From Rutidosis leptorrhynchoides (taxonomy: Eukaryota > Streptophyta > Magnoliopsida > Asterales > Asteraceae): a stretch of 64,000 nt of DNA. Each line of letters starts with the position of its first letter. Position 1 is the first letter of the stretch. The notes below the pieces were generated by a model. The model did not search any database, was not told the DNA's origin, and saw only the letters and a list, made by a program, of their open reading frames with translations. Of this stretch, positions 41,533 through 54,745 are shown piece by piece. Both the position numbers and the translations under genes were made by a program. The stretch covers positions 631,393,501 through 631,457,500 of the forward strand of contig NC_092335.1 of NCBI RefSeq assembly GCF_046630445.1, in the 5' to 3' direction.

Positions 41533-44500
41533 ATGGCCAACGGAAGATCAACACCCACCGCAGCCCAAATCGAGGAAATGATCAATGAACGAGTCGCCGC
41601 AGCTTTAGCGGAAATGAACCCCCAAGCTCCACCGCCACCGGTTATCCAGCCCATTCGTAATGGGTGCACATACAAAGAGTTTCAAAGTTGTAAGCCCCAT
41701 AACTTTAGTGGAATTGAGGGGCCAGTTGGTCTCACTAGGTGGTTTGAGAAATTAGAATCTGTGTTTCGAGTTAGTAACTGCTCAGAGGCGAACAAAACCA
41801 AGTATGCTTCATGTACGCTGTCAGACGGCGCACTAACTTGGTGGAACACATTGGCTCAAGCAAAGGGTATTGATGAGGCGTATGCTACGCCATGGGAGGA
41901 ATTCAAAGGGGCCATGATCGAGGAATATTGCCCTAGGACAGAGATCCAGAAAATGGAGATTGAGTTTATGCAGTTGAAGGTTGTAGAGAACGATCTCGAT
42001 GGTTACAACCGTAGGTATCTGGAATTAGCCCTGATGTGTCCTACCATGGTTACCCCGGAGTTTAAGCGTATGGAAAGGTATTTGTGGGGACTTCCAAAGT
42101 CCATTAAGGGAAATGTCACCTCCTCTAAGCCACCAAATGTCCCGGAAGCAATGCGCATGGCGCACACCTTAATGAACCAAATTATCAGCTATGAACCGAA
42201 AAAGGCTAAGTCCGAAGCGGGTAGTAGTGATAAGCGTAAGTGGGATAACAACAAGGGGAGAGCCTATGATCAAACCCCCGTCAAGAGGCACAACGATGGA
42301 AGGAACCCCAATCCGAACACCAACTCAAACCCCAACTACAAGGGTACCCTACCGCAGTGCAAGAGGTGCTACAAGCACCATACCGGGTATTGTAACGTTG
42401 TTTGTGAAAAGTGCAAAAGGACCGGGCATATTGGCAAGGACTGCAAGATCACCACCATGACTGGGAATCCAAACCCTACCGGACCGAAAAAGTGCTATGA
42501 ATGCGGACAGATGGGCCACTTCAGAAATGAGTGTCCCAACAAGCGAAAGGACTGCGGACCACCACGTGGCAGACCTTTCAATGTAAATGCAAGGGATGCT
42601 CGTGAGAACCCCGACTTGGTGACAGGTATATTCACTATCAACAATTTATTAGCTTCTGTCCTATTTGATACTGGTGCCGATAGAAGTTATGTATGTAGAC
42701 ACTTTTGCTCTAAGATAAATTGGTCGTTAGTTCCTTTAAAGGAGAGTATGCTTGTAGAGGTAGCCAATGGAAAACTTGAGAAAGTTGACCAAATTAGCCG
42801 AGGAGCTATTATCAACATAGCTGGTGTGGATTTCGAGATTGACTTGATACCCATTAAGTTGGGAAGCTTTGATGTTATTGTCGGTATGGACTGGTTGACC
42901 AAGATAAAGGCTGACATTATCTGTGGAGATAAAGCTCTTCGTATACCACACGGAGACGGTGAGCCACTGATTATTGACGGAGAGAGATGTAGCTTGAGAC
43001 TGAATCTCATTAGTTGAATGAAAGCACAAAAGATCATGAAGAAAGTACGTCTTGCTGTTTTGGCACATGTGAAAACATTAGAAACCGAGGTGAAGAGCGT
43101 GGATGACGTACGAATCGTGAACGAATTTTCTGATGTCTTTCCGAAAGAATTGCCTGGATTACCGTCACCGAGAGCAGTAGAGTTTCAGATCGATTTAGTG
43201 CCAGGAGCTGCATCTGTAGCTCGCGCACCTTATCGACTCGCACCTTCTGAAATGCAAGAGTTGCAGAGCCAATTACAAGAACTACTAAACCATGGATCTA
43301 TCCAACCAAGTTTCTCACCTTGGGGTGCACCTGTTTTATTTGTGAAGAAGAAGGACGGATCATTCCGCATGTGTATCGACTACCGTGAACTCAACAAACT
43401 GACGATCAAGAATCGGTATCCTCTTTCCAGAATTGACGATCTTTTTGATCAACTACAAGGATCGAGCATTTACTCTAAGATCGATTTGCGATCCGGCTAT
43501 CACCAGTTGAGGGTGAAAGAGAGCGATGTGATGAAGACTACATTCAGGACTCGTTATGGTCATTATGAGTTTCTCGTGATGCCATTCGGTTTAACCAACG
43601 CACCTGCCGTATTCATGGACCTCATGAATCGTGTCTGCAAGCCATACCTGGATAAGTTCGTTATCGTCTTCATAGATGATATCCTCATCTACTCCAAAAG
43701 CGAAGAAGAACATGAATAACATCTTCGTCTAGTGTTGGAACTCTTGAGACAAGAGCAACTATACGCCAAATTCTCCAAGTGTGAATTTTGGTTGAAGGAA
43801 GTCCAATTTATGGGTCACGTTGTGAGTGATCAAGGTATCAAAGTTGATCCCGCAAAAATTGAAGCTATCAGCAAGTGGGAGACCCCCACTACTTCGACTC
43901 ATATCCGCCAATTTTTAGGCCTCGCCGGTTATTACCGAAGATTTATTGAAGGTTTCTCTCTGATTGCGCATCCTTTGACCGCGCTGACTCACAAAGGGAA
44001 GAAATTCATTTGGGAACCCGAACAAGAATCAGCATTTCAAACCTTGAAAAAGAAGTTAACCACCGCACCTATCTTATCACTTCCTGAGGGCTTTGACGAT
44101 TTCGTCGTTTATTGCGATGCTTCAAAAAGTGGTTTTGGTTATGTACTGATGCAACGCACAAAGGTTATCGCTTACGCCTCCCAACAACTGAAGATTCACG
44201 AACGAAATTACACAACACACAATCTCGAGCTTGGAGCCGTTGTCTTTGCATTAAAGCTATGGAGACACTAACTTTATGGAACTAAGAGCACTATTTTCAC
44301 CGATCATAAGAGCCTCCAACACATCTTCGATCAGAAGCAACTGAATATGAGACAGTGTCGATGGATCGAGACACTGAACGACTATGATTGTGAACTTCGT
44401 TATCACCCTGGCAAGGCCAATGTTGTAGCTGACGCTTTGAGCCGAAAGGAGAGGATGGCACCTCTTCGTGTCTGAGCCTTGAACATCACCATTCATTCGA

Positions 44501-45947
44501 ACCTCAATAGCCAGATCCGAGCAGCCCAAGATGAGGCTCTCATGGAGGAGAATATATCTCATGAATACTTGAACATTCTCGTCTCACGATTCGAGGTTAA
44601 GGAAACTGGACTCCGATGCTATGCTGGAAGAATCTGGGTACCCCGTTATGGAGATCTACGGAACCTTATATTAGATGAAGCCCACAAGTCAAGATATTCG
44701 ATTCACCCAGGAGCCGGTAAAATGTACCACGATCTCAAGGAACAGTATTGGTGGCCCAATCTTAAGAAGGACGTTGCAACTTATGTTGGTAAGTGTTTGA
44801 CTTGCTCGAAAGTTAAGGCCGAGCATCAGAGGCCTTCTGGGTTACTTCAGCAACCGAAAATCCCGCAATGGAAGTGGGAAAGGATAACGATGGATTTCAT
44901 TACGAAGCTACCAAAAACGGTGGGCGGATACGATACCATTTGGGTTATCGTTGACTGTCTTGCCAAATCTGCACACTTTTTAGCCATGAAGGAAATGGAT
45001 ACGATGGAAAGACTCGCTCAACTATACATAAAAGAGGTTGTATCTCGTCATGGTGTGCCTTATCGATCATCTCAGATCGCGATCCCCGTTTTGCTTCCAG
45101 ATTTTGGCGTTCCTTGCAAGAAGCCTTGGGAACCCGTCTCGACATGAGCACTGTGTATCATCCGCAGACCGACGGACAAAGCGAACGCATGATTCAGACT
45201 TTGAAAGACATGTTGCGTGCATGTGTCATTGATTTTGGAAAGGCCTGGGAAAGGCATTTGCCGCTAGCTGAATTCTCTTACAACAGTTACCATTCGAGTA
45301 TTAATGCCGCACCTTTTGAAGCATTGTATGGCCGCAAGTGCCGATCTCCTATTTGTTGGGCCGAAGTAGGCGAAACGCAAATCACAGGACCCGAGATAGT
45401 CCATGAAAAAAACTGAGAAGATTGTTCAAATTCAGGCGAGACTTAAGACGGCCTGTGATCGTCAAAAGAGTTATGCCGGCCTGAAATGTAAAGACTTTGA
45501 ATTCAACGTGGGTGACCGTGTAATGTTGAAGGTCGCACCTTGGAAAGGTGTGATCCATTTTGGAAAACGTGGGAAGTTAAACCCGCGATACATTGGTCCT
45601 TTTGAAATCTTGGAGCGTGTTGGACCCGTTGCTTACCGTTTGGATCTTCCAACTCAATTGAGCTCCGTTCATCCTACCTTTCATGTATCGAATTTTAAAA
45701 AGTGTCTTGCTGAGCCGGAACATGTCATACCATTGGAAGAACTTACGATTGACGGCAAACTCCACTTCGTGGAAGAGCTGTTGAAATTATGGACCGTGAG
45801 GTCAAAACTTTGAAACACAACAAGATTCCGATCCTCCGAGTGCGATGGAATGCCAAACGAGGGCCTGAGTTTACTTGGGAACGAGAGGATCAAATGATGC
45901 AGAAGTATCCTCACCTTTTCTCGACTCCTCCATCTACCTCAGCTTAA
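41533..45947 (+). pseudogene. Outer Tekay gag-pol polyprotein, degenerate
   Basis: It has the same domain order as the inner element: Gag core (KPHNFSGIEGPVGLTRWFEK), zinc knuckles (CEKCKRTGHIGKDC, CYECGQMGHFRNEC), protease DTGADRSYV, reverse transcriptase with [10 protein letters not shown], RNase H ([10 protein letters not shown]), integrase with zinc region and core, GPF motif and chromodomain tail ([17 protein letters not shown]). In-frame stops are at 43015-43017, 43717-43719, 44269-44271 and 44473-44475. Frameshifts lie near 45060, 45405-45415 and 45780. The Gag and protease part (41533-43014) is open and could still give a Gag-like protein of about 490 residues. The true start is the ATG at 41533, after TTTAGAACATCA. 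Confidence 0.92.
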
Positions 45948-45983
45948 AATTTCGGGTCGAAATTTTCTTTAACAGGTGGGTAA

Positions 45984-48900
45984 TGTAACGACCCTGGTTT
46001 TTCCAACTTTTATTAATAATATTTATTATTAATACTTGCACTTTAATGAATGTATTTTATTACATTTACTTGTTACCGTATTCGACTTTACATGTCCCGA
46101 CTTGTCTTTGTGACACACAAACTTTTCACGAATAATATTTCGGATATTATTTGCATTCATGATTAATTATTATTAGTCATTTGTAGTTAACTAAGGTTGC
46201 TAGTTAATTACTTGGGCTTTATTGGATTAATTGTTACATACTTAGACTTGGGCTTTTATTATTTGATATGGACTTGGAAGCCCACCCTCATTTCTTAATG
46301 GACTAGTTAGCCCAATATTAAGCTAATGAATTATTAAGAGTAAGATCAAGGATTAATTAATCATGAGAAATCTAGTTACTTACACATTTACACCATTTTC
46401 CCATACCCTTTAGCTTTATTACCATTCCAAGCATTCACCATCTCCCCATGTTAGAAAGTTGGAGTTTGACCTTGCCCCATTTGGCCTCTTGAAACCATCG
46501 GTTATGATGGATGAGAAAGAGAGTTCCATTTCAAATTTCCTTATTACTCATTCACTAGTTTTCATTCATTTCACACACACAAAATACTTCCACTTTTCTC
46601 TCAAGTATTCTCTCAAATTGTGAGTTCTTTCAAGACTTTTCTTCTTCCTTTTTCTTGTCCAAAACTGAAACTAAACATGAACATCGTCATCATTTCTTCT
46701 TGTTTAATTACTTGTTGTTGTTTATTGTTGTTAAGGATCAAGTTCTTTAACTTGTATCTTCATGTATCTTGGTTACTTTCATCTTTTGTTTGTAAAGAAC
46801 CAAGAACAAGAACCTAAACTTTCTATTTTATGGTTCTACACTTAAATGTTTTCAAGATTTAAAGTTCAAAAGTTTCATATTCATACTTGTGTTCATGTTT
46901 GTAGACTTAAATCCTAAGATTCAAACTTTGATTTGAATCTTCCTAAGTATGAAACAAAACATGAACATAATACTTGTACTTTAGTTTATTTTCTTTCTTT
47001 TGTAAGTACTTTAAAGTTTGTGATGTTGTTATTTTGGTCAAGTGTTACTAGTTAATCTTGATCTCATTTTTCTTGAACCAAAGTTAACTTTGTAAGTTCA
47101 AGAACATGGAAGTATAACTTTTTAGTTATAACTTCATATACTTGTGTTGGATTTAAGTTTCTATAGCTTATGGTCTTCTAATTTTGTTGTAAATAAGAAC
47201 TTACAAGCTTACATACATTTTTCAAGTTGAAAATCTAAGTTTCATAACTTATGGTTTCATTAAAGTGTAGGTCCAAGTTTTGTAACTTAGGATCTAACTT
47301 AAGAACACTAGATCTAGACTTTCTAGTCTAGGATCTTTAAGATCTAGCTAAGATCTAAGTTCTACAACTTAAGATCTTGATTATTTAGTTTACTTTCAAG
47401 TTTGTAGCTTAATATTACTTTTGTAACTCATGTATGTGTCGGATCTAAGATCTTGATGTAACTTTGGTTCATCAAACTACATACAACTCTTAAGTGAGTT
47501 GTGCAACTTATCTTAGACTTACACTAGTGTTACGATGGTCAAACCTTGGTTAAGATAATGCAAACCCATCAACGAGTTGTACACTTGAAGCTATACGCAT
47601 CAAGGATGAAAACCGTGATGAGCATCAAGCACCAAGAACCCACCGGAACACCTTTCTTACTGTTTTCTGGAACTGATTAGACTACCTGGGCTACTGTAAA
47701 GTTGATTTTCAGTTAGTTCGGTTCGAGTAGATAATTTTCTGTTTAGACCTTTTCTTTATCCGAGTTACTGTTTAGGATCTATGGCCCTCCGAAAGTCACT
47801 ACACCCTATTAATGTTGTGATGAAATTTCTGACCTACTCGCACTTAAACCGTCGCCACGGTCAAACGAAGAGGAATTTGGTTCTGGAAATTGGTCAACCT
47901 CTAGGGAACTCATATACGGAACCATGGCCACTGGTCTCACCTCATTTCAGTTTGTATAGAGGTTGTGGAGACTGAACGAAGTCAGCCTTTATTTTAAACC
48001 CTAGTCTTGACTTGAAACTTACTTTACACTTTTTGTTTAATGATGAATGATGATGGTACTTAAGACCTAATTTACATACTTTTAAACCTTTGGGAACGAT
48101 TTACTGACTTAGTAACTTTTGACTTAGGTTGAGGACCTTTCGGACCAACCACTTGCTTACTATTCCCGCGTATCGACTTTTACTACTTTTCACTGTGAGT
48201 TATAGCATCCCTTTTTACTTTAACTATTTTGGGAACTGAGAATACATGCGCATTTTACGTTTTACATACTAGGCACGAGTACTTAAACTTTATATATGTG
48301 TGGGTTATACAACGGCATAAACTTTCCCCTTAGCTCGGTAACGTTTAGTCATTGGTCTTTGAACCGGTGAACGCGAATCTTAGATATGGATCCATAGGGT
48401 TTGACATCCCCACTCGGGCTAGTAGCGCTAGCATTTAATGGGTGTTTAATACTTCGTAAACATACGCACTCGCCAAGTGTACTTTTAGGGGGTTATAAAC
48501 GTTAAGTTAGTTACCAAGTGCCCACGGTTGAACATATACTTTACATACTGTTTTGAAACGCTCTTTGTAGCACTGAAATCTCGTGGCCTACCTTACATTA
48601 CTGTTATACTTAATCTATAGCTCACCAACCTTCGTGTTGACGTTTTTAAGCATGTTTTTCTCAGGTGCTTAAGGTTTGCTTGCTTCCGCTGTACTAGTCA
48701 TGCCTTGTAGACTTCCGATGTGCTTACTAGAGATGTCACCGCATGAAACATTTTATCTTGCATTCAAACTTTATTACTTTTGAACAATGATTTGTAACGA
48801 CCATTGGGTCACGTACTATTATTACTTGCTTCCATTCATAGAAGCATACTTTTGCTTGTAAAACATTTGATGTTGGTTAAGACATCACCTTTTCGTATGA

Positions 48901-48995
48901 ATGCAAACTTCTTTTGAAACAACATATAGTGTTTGACCTTGTAATGATCCTATTGTTGATGGTCCATACATGTTGATTTAGTACGGGGCGTCACA
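45984..48995 (+). repeat. 3' LTR of the outer Tekay element
   Basis: 3012 bp, from TGTAACGACCCTGG to GGGGCGTCACA, preceded by a purine-rich tract (AACAGGTGGGTAA, 45971-45983). It preserves the empty target site of the inner element (ACTTGCTTACTATTCC near 48151-48166). Scattered substitutions against the 5' LTR are visible, for example in 46118-46200. Confidence 0.92.
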
Positions 48996-49191
48996 ATATA
49001 TGTTTTGGACTGAAGCACGTGCGGTCGACCCACGATCGACCGTGAGTCAAGCCGCAGACAGGGCTGCCTTTTTATCTCTCCATATAAATAGTAAGACTTG
49101 GAGAACTTTGAACACTTAGACCTCTTGCATGCTACAATTCAAAATCATCAGAGAATCACAAGAACATAACACTTCTACATATGTTTGTGAT

Positions 49192-50868
49192 TGATATCGG
49201 CTAAAAATTCATGTTTTTACCCCCGATATTGAGCCCTAAAACCATAAAGTTCCAAACTTTGTCGGCAAAATAATTGCTTTTTCGGTTAATTTTGTACATT
49301 AAGTGATTACGAAGACGATGCAAAAAGAATCAAGAGAATCGGAGCTAAAACGAAGATTCTAGAGCGAAAACGGTGAAAGACAAGAAACCAAGTTACGATC
49401 AAGGACATCAAGTTTCGATCCGGCGGCTTGTCATATGGCCTGGGCAAACGGCCATGCAAAACAGCCTGCCATCCCAAACGGCCTGTAAAAACGGCCTGCC
49501 GTACGGCTTGCCAGCCATATGCAGGCCAATTCCAAGTCTATTTAAAGGGCTTTTTGTCATCCATTTTCAACACACCTCTTTTCACTCTCTCACTACAATA
49601 CACTTTCTCACACTAGAGCTTTTAAAGCCTTCTCACCTCCCAGCGGGAAATTAAGTACCCGGAGGCGAACGCCGAAGATTGTACTAGGAGCGGTCTAGAG
49701 GATGTCAGCACTTATAATGGTTCAGATCTCGTCTGTAAATGGTGAACGCTTTCCTTAATTTAATAAAGTTATCTTTTTTACTTTAAGTTGCTTTCACCTT
49801 GCATGCTTATCTATCCGTTGCAAATTTTTATTATATGTTGAATATTTTATCTGAAACTTATGCTATTGTTATGCTGAAACCTTGACGGTTTAGAAGTCTA
49901 ATTTACGGATCACCCTTTCCACTTATTCACGTGGCTATAACCTAGTATTAGGACCTGATCAACCCTAAGATACGAGGTAAGTAGTTATGTATACTTAACG
50001 TCACAATAGGGATATAGTACCTATGTACGGTTAATCATTTATCCGTCAAAGAAGAGCTGCCCATTTAGGTTGTGATTAGAGTAGGCAATATAGAGTTCAG
50101 TGAACACTGGCTTACTCAACAACATGATTCGTGTCAGAAGCAACGTTCTTGAGATGTTGTAAGATGATCCGGGGGTTGATTAAGTGATCACAAAGGAGAG
50201 GCCTCTAATCCAAGTAGCAGTACCTTAAAATATCTAAGATTGCACATCTGTTAATGTTAAGGCATAGCTTAGTATTAAGTGGTGGAACGTTACTATAGTT
50301 TGACCAACTAGGATTAAGAAAAGCTGAGACTTTCCTTTAGGGATATACCACTTTATTCATGTACCTAGGATTCTATCCATAAGGTCATTTAAACCCTCTA
50401 AGGTTAACGTTGGGAATAGGGATATCCGTCTTAGCCAGAATCTTCAAAGCCTAAACTCTTAGTGACAAATCGATTAGGTTCATAGCCCAGTTGATTGAGG
50501 TTTAGTGTTTATTCTAGGAAGTTAAACTCTTGTAATAATTCCCCATCAGTATTCTATTCTTCATACCTATCCCTTTTTATCTTTACAGTTTGTATTACCT
50601 TTAGTTAATCTTAATCTATCACCACTTGTCACTAGGGTTAACTATTTAGTCACTTTTATCTCACATTACTGAGCAAACATACAAAAATATGAACCTGAGT
50701 TATACTTATCACTTACTCGTTAAAAGGAAGACAAGTAGGTGAATTATAGCTAGGAAACCCAGCTAAATATAAATAATAAAACCATTACTCCCTTTTAGTA
50801 ACTAATTCTGACGTTTTGTGGCCTAACGACACCGCACAAATAAAACCGTCCGTTTTGGTCATATATCA
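49192..50868 (+). mobile_element. Solo LTR, 1677 bp, with 5-bp target duplication GTGAT
   Basis: GTGAT occurs at 49187-49191 and 50869-50873. The element begins TGATATCGGCTAAAAATTC and ends GGTCATATATCA, so its outer six bases are inverted. A TATTTAAAGG box near 49539 is followed by a CA/CT-rich leader, giving plus orientation. The internal tract near 49440-49520 repeats the words CGGCCTG and ACGGC. No coding capacity or primer site is present. It interrupts the SIRE-like LTR. Confidence 0.85.
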
Positions 50869-51473
50869 GTGATTAGCAAGAGAATTTTGGTCATTGTAAG
50901 CTTACTTTCAAATTCCTATCTTTGTGAGTTTACATGGTGTTGTATTAATCCTTAGAATTGTCTTAGGATTGTCATCACTGAAAAAGGGAGAGTCTTTGTA
51001 CTTTGTAATTAGAGGCATATGCTAGCTTATCTATCATCTTCCTTAAAGGGAACTAGGGAGTTGATTAATCTCATTGGAGATTAATACTTGTCCAAGTTGA
51101 AGACAAGTTGATCTAAGTTGGAGGTAATCCTTCAAAGGGATAGAAGGATTAGGTTTGTTGTCTAAGGAGAAGTACAAGGCTTGTAAATCGGATCTCCACC
51201 GGATTTGAAGAAAAGTGCTCAGTGAAGCAAAAAATCCCGATTAGTGAATCGGGGATTGGATTATGGTGGATTAGTTAACATCCACCCGAACCACTATAAA
51301 TCCTTGTGTTTATGTTCTTTACTTTACTTTCCACATCATTACAAACATAAACACACCACATATTAGTTTGAGTTGACTAACGTGATCAAGTATCGTTCAT
51401 ATCATATTGATCATCGAAAAAGTTTTAAAAAACGTATTAAGTATCTATTCACCCCCCTCTAGTTACATACACA

Positions 51474-51617
51474 TTTGTTAAAATGAAAAGGTAAAAAAGA
51501 TAGGTCATTAAATGTTCGCATCGGAGTGCGTCCACAACGCATTGTGAAGCACCATGTTAATGACGCATTGGAACTTGGTGCGTTAAGTTGGAACATGGTG
51601 CGCTCATGACGCATTGG
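51474..51617. other. Short spacer between SIRE-like LTR and SINE
   Basis: Contains several variants of the words GACGCATTGGAAC and ATGGTGCG. Similar words occur after 56335, on the far side of the Tekay solo LTR, so the underlying DNA is a low-copy local repeat. Confidence 0.4.
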
Positions 51618-52335
51618 AACAACAACAATAACAAAACCCAATAACACATGTGTGGTGTATGGAGAGGTGAGATATAGACAATCCTTCCCCTATCCGAGAA
51701 TAAAGAAAAGTCATTTCTCTACCCAGAGTGAAAACACTCTCAAAAGTAGAGAAAGTCATCCCTCTCTATTCGACGGATAGAGAGATTGTGTAACGACCCA
51801 ACTTCGGTTACCAAAACACGACACACTTTTTTTTTTAAAAGAACAAGGATCTGGCCAGGCAATTATGCGCGGTGCGCAGATAGCTGCACGGCGCGCGCTA
51901 TAGCGTGAATCCAGGTCAGAACTCGCACCAGTTGACAAACATTTAACCCAACCCGTTTACGCGGCGCGCCTTACTACACAAAAGTTGTTGTTCGCCAGGT
52001 TTTACACCCATAAGCCAAGTTTTCCAATCAATAACACTTTCAACAATAACTCGTTCAACAACCGACGTAATTCGTATATTCAAAAGTTTACGAGTTTACA
52101 AAAAGGTTTCAACAACTCATACAACCAAACGGTGTAATTTCGACCCAAATATACATTTAGACGAGTTAGGACTCTATAACCCAACCCGATACCAAGAGCA
52201 TAATCCCGAGGACTACCACATCCCCATTCCGCGTCCAATATCCAAAAGCTAATCCTCCAAGCTTAAGCAACGTCTATCAACCCTAATCTAGCAACTAGGT
52301 AAACTCCGCATCAACGATACCTATAAAAAGGTAAA

Positions 52336-52876
52336 TGATAGTGCTCCAAATGAACATATATTTAGTAGCAATATCCTTCCGATATGTAAAGTTTTCAGTT
52401 GCAATTGTTCTATTTTCAAGTAATATTCGTTTAAATAAATAAGTACGAAGACAAAAGGCGAAAACGAAGATTTAAAGACAAAAACGTCCAAAAAGCTCAA
52501 ATGTACAAGATACAATCCAAGTGGTTCAATTTAATGATGAGAAACGTCTAAAAATTACAAGAGTACAAGTTACAAAACACAAAGTACACGATATAAAATA
52601 GTACGCAAGGACGTTCGAAAATTCGGAACCAGGACATGAGTCAACTCTCAACGCGCGACGCAACGGTACAAAAATTACAAGTCAACTATGCACTTAAATA
52701 AAATATAATATATAAATAATTCTTAAAAATTATATATATATTATATTATTATTTAATAACGTCGACGGCTTAAAATGTCGCGACTCGCGGTGCTGCAAAA
52801 TTCAGAAATGGCCTATAAAAGCTCGAGCATTCTGTCGATATTTTTAGACAATAATAATAATACTCTGTAAGATATA

Positions 52877-52968
<92 letters not shown>

Positions 52969-54186
52969 TAGGGTAGTTTTATATTAGATTAGTTCGGGTT
53001 ATGTAAAGGTTATTTTACGGGTTTTTGAAGTCGAAATTCTGTCCGTGTAACACTACGCGATAAATACTCAATGTAAGTTATGTTCTCCTTTTTAAATTAA
53101 TGTCTCGTACTTAAGTTATTATTATGCTTATTTGAGCCAAAGTAATCATGATGTTGGACTAAATATTAAAGACGGGGTAATTGGGCTTTGTACCATAATT
53201 GGGGTTTGGACAAAAGAACGACACTTGTGGAAATTAGACTATGGGCTATTAATGGGCTTTATATTTGTTTAACTAAATGATAGTTTGTTAATTTTAATAT
53301 AAAGATTTACAATTGGACGTCCCTATAAATAACCATATACACTCGATCGGACACGATGGGCGGGGAATTTATATGTACGAATAATAGTTCATTTAACCGG
53401 ACACGGGAATGGATTAATAGTCACTAGAATTATTAAAACAGGGGTGAAATTATGTACAAGGACACTTGGCATAATTGATAACAAAGTATTAAAACCTTGG
53501 GTTACACGCAGTCGATAACCTGGTGTAATTATTAAACAAAGTATTAAAACCTTGTTACAGTTTAAGTCCCCAATTAGTTGGAATATTTGACTTCGGGTAT
53601 AAGGATAATTTGACGAGGACACTCGCACTTTATATTTATGACTGATGGACTGTTATGGATAAAAACCAGACGGACATATTAAATAATCCAGGACAAAGGA
53701 CAATTAACCCATGGGCATAAAACTAAAATCAACACATCAAACATCATGATTACGGAAGTTTAAATAAGCATAATTATTTTATTTTATATTTCATCGCACC
53801 TTTAATTATTCGTCATTTATATTTTTTGTTATTTATTTTATTTTGTTAATTAAATTTACTTTACGCTTCGCTTAAAATATAAAATCGACAAACCGGTCAT
53901 TAAACGGTAAACCCCCCTTTTATATATTATTATATATATATATATTTATATATTTTTGTACAAATGTAATTATATAAAAATATAGTGTAACCGTCTCCCT
54001 GTGGAACGAACCGGACTTACTAAAAACTATACTACTCTACGATTAGGTACACTGCCTATAGTGTTGTAGCAAGGTTTAGTTATATCCGTTCTATAAATAA
54101 ATAAATATCTTGTGTAAAATTGTATCATATTTAATAGTTTTTCCTAGTAAATTTAAGCTATTTCATATACGCCTCTACGAACATCA
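52336..54186 (-). mobile_element. Solo LTR, 1851 bp, same family as 39102-41091, with duplication GTAAA
   Basis: GTAAA flanks it at 52331-52335 and 54187-54191. On the minus strand it begins TGATGTTCGTAGAGGCG and ends GGAGCACTATCA, as does the copy at 39102. Shared internal phrases include GTAAGTCCGGTTCGTTCCAC and the reverse of the tract around 40760-40810. The perfect duplication here defines the ends of the family. Confidence 0.85.
52880..52965. repeat. (AT)n microsatellite
   Basis: An AT run of about 86 bp inside the minus-strand solo LTR. At the corresponding place in the copy at 39102 there is a short AATTAA/ATAAAT tract, so the run expanded after the copies separated. Confidence 0.95.
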
Positions 54187-54513
54187 GTAAACAACGAGAG
54201 GGGTAAGCATAAAGCTTAGTGAATGCAATAATTATACATATACATATATAATCTACTTACTTGCAAACACTTACACAAATACCACATACGAGCTAGCAAC
54301 TCAACAAACATGCAATCACAATGCATACTAAATATCCGCAATTCACAATAAGCTAGCATCGCCAAAAGCATATAGTTCACAATTTAATATGCTAAAACTA
54401 CAACACATAACCATGGTTAACCAATCGTACAAGGGAATGGTGCTCGCGAAAGACCATAGGAGTTCACAACATCCATTAGTGTACTTAACACTGCGTATCA
54501 CTAACCCCCGGGT

Positions 54514-54745
54514 GGCATCTTAACACGTCGATACTTCACCCCCGGGTGGTGTCTTAACACGTCAACACTTCACCCGTCATACTTCCCGGAGTGGTGTCTT
54601 AACACGTCGACACTTCACCCCCGTGTGGTGTCTTAACACTTCGATACTTCACCCGTCCTACTTCCCAGAGTGGTGTCTTAACACTTCGACACTTCACTCG
54701 TCACGTGAAACGTGGTGTCTTAACACGTCAACACTTCACATCTCA
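54514..54745. repeat. Minisatellite of about six units in the Tekay solo LTR
   Basis: A unit with GTGGTGTCTTAACACGTCGA and ACACTTCACCC starts at 54514, 54549, 54593, 54627, 54672 and 54714. Spacing alternates near 35 and 44 bp, because every second unit carries an extra CGTCATACTTCCC-like piece, which suggests a higher-order dimer of about 79 bp. Confidence 0.85.

Larger units (their letters stand above)
24008..48995 (+). mobile_element. Outer Tekay-like Gypsy chromovirus, degenerate, carrying nested insertions
   Basis: ATATA flanks the element at 24003-24007 and 48996-49000. It has LTRs beginning TGTAACGACCCTGG and ending GGGGCGTCACA, a tRNA-Met primer binding site, an extra ORF upstream of gag, and a broken gag-pol ending in a chromodomain. 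Nested in it are the inner Tekay element (26189-37209) in its 5' LTR and a solo LTR (39102-41091) in the extra ORF. Its two LTRs differ at many scattered positions by eye, so it is clearly older than the inner element. It is not autonomous in its present form. Confidence 0.92.
22562..51473 (+). mobile_element. 3' LTR of a SIRE-like Copia element, split by later insertions
   Basis: The LTR begins TGTTGGGGGAGAATG after the purine tract and ends ...TATTCACCCCCCTCTAGTTACATACACA near 51473. Its own sequence is 22562-24007, 49001-49191 and 50874-51473, about 2.2 kb. The pieces join exactly when the Tekay element (24008-48995) and the solo LTR (49192-50868) are taken out with one copy of each duplication. 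A TATA-like box (CCATATAAATA) occurs near 49081. No primer binding site follows the right end, so this is the 3' LTR. The right boundary is less certain than the left. Phrases with CGGTCGACC/GTCGACCG, as in the internal region near 21160, recur on both sides. Confidence 0.65.

Noticed and set aside
54514-54745. Regularly spaced repeats that recall a CRISPR array
   Set aside because: The window is plant nuclear DNA, spacers are not unique and the array is an LTR minisatellite.
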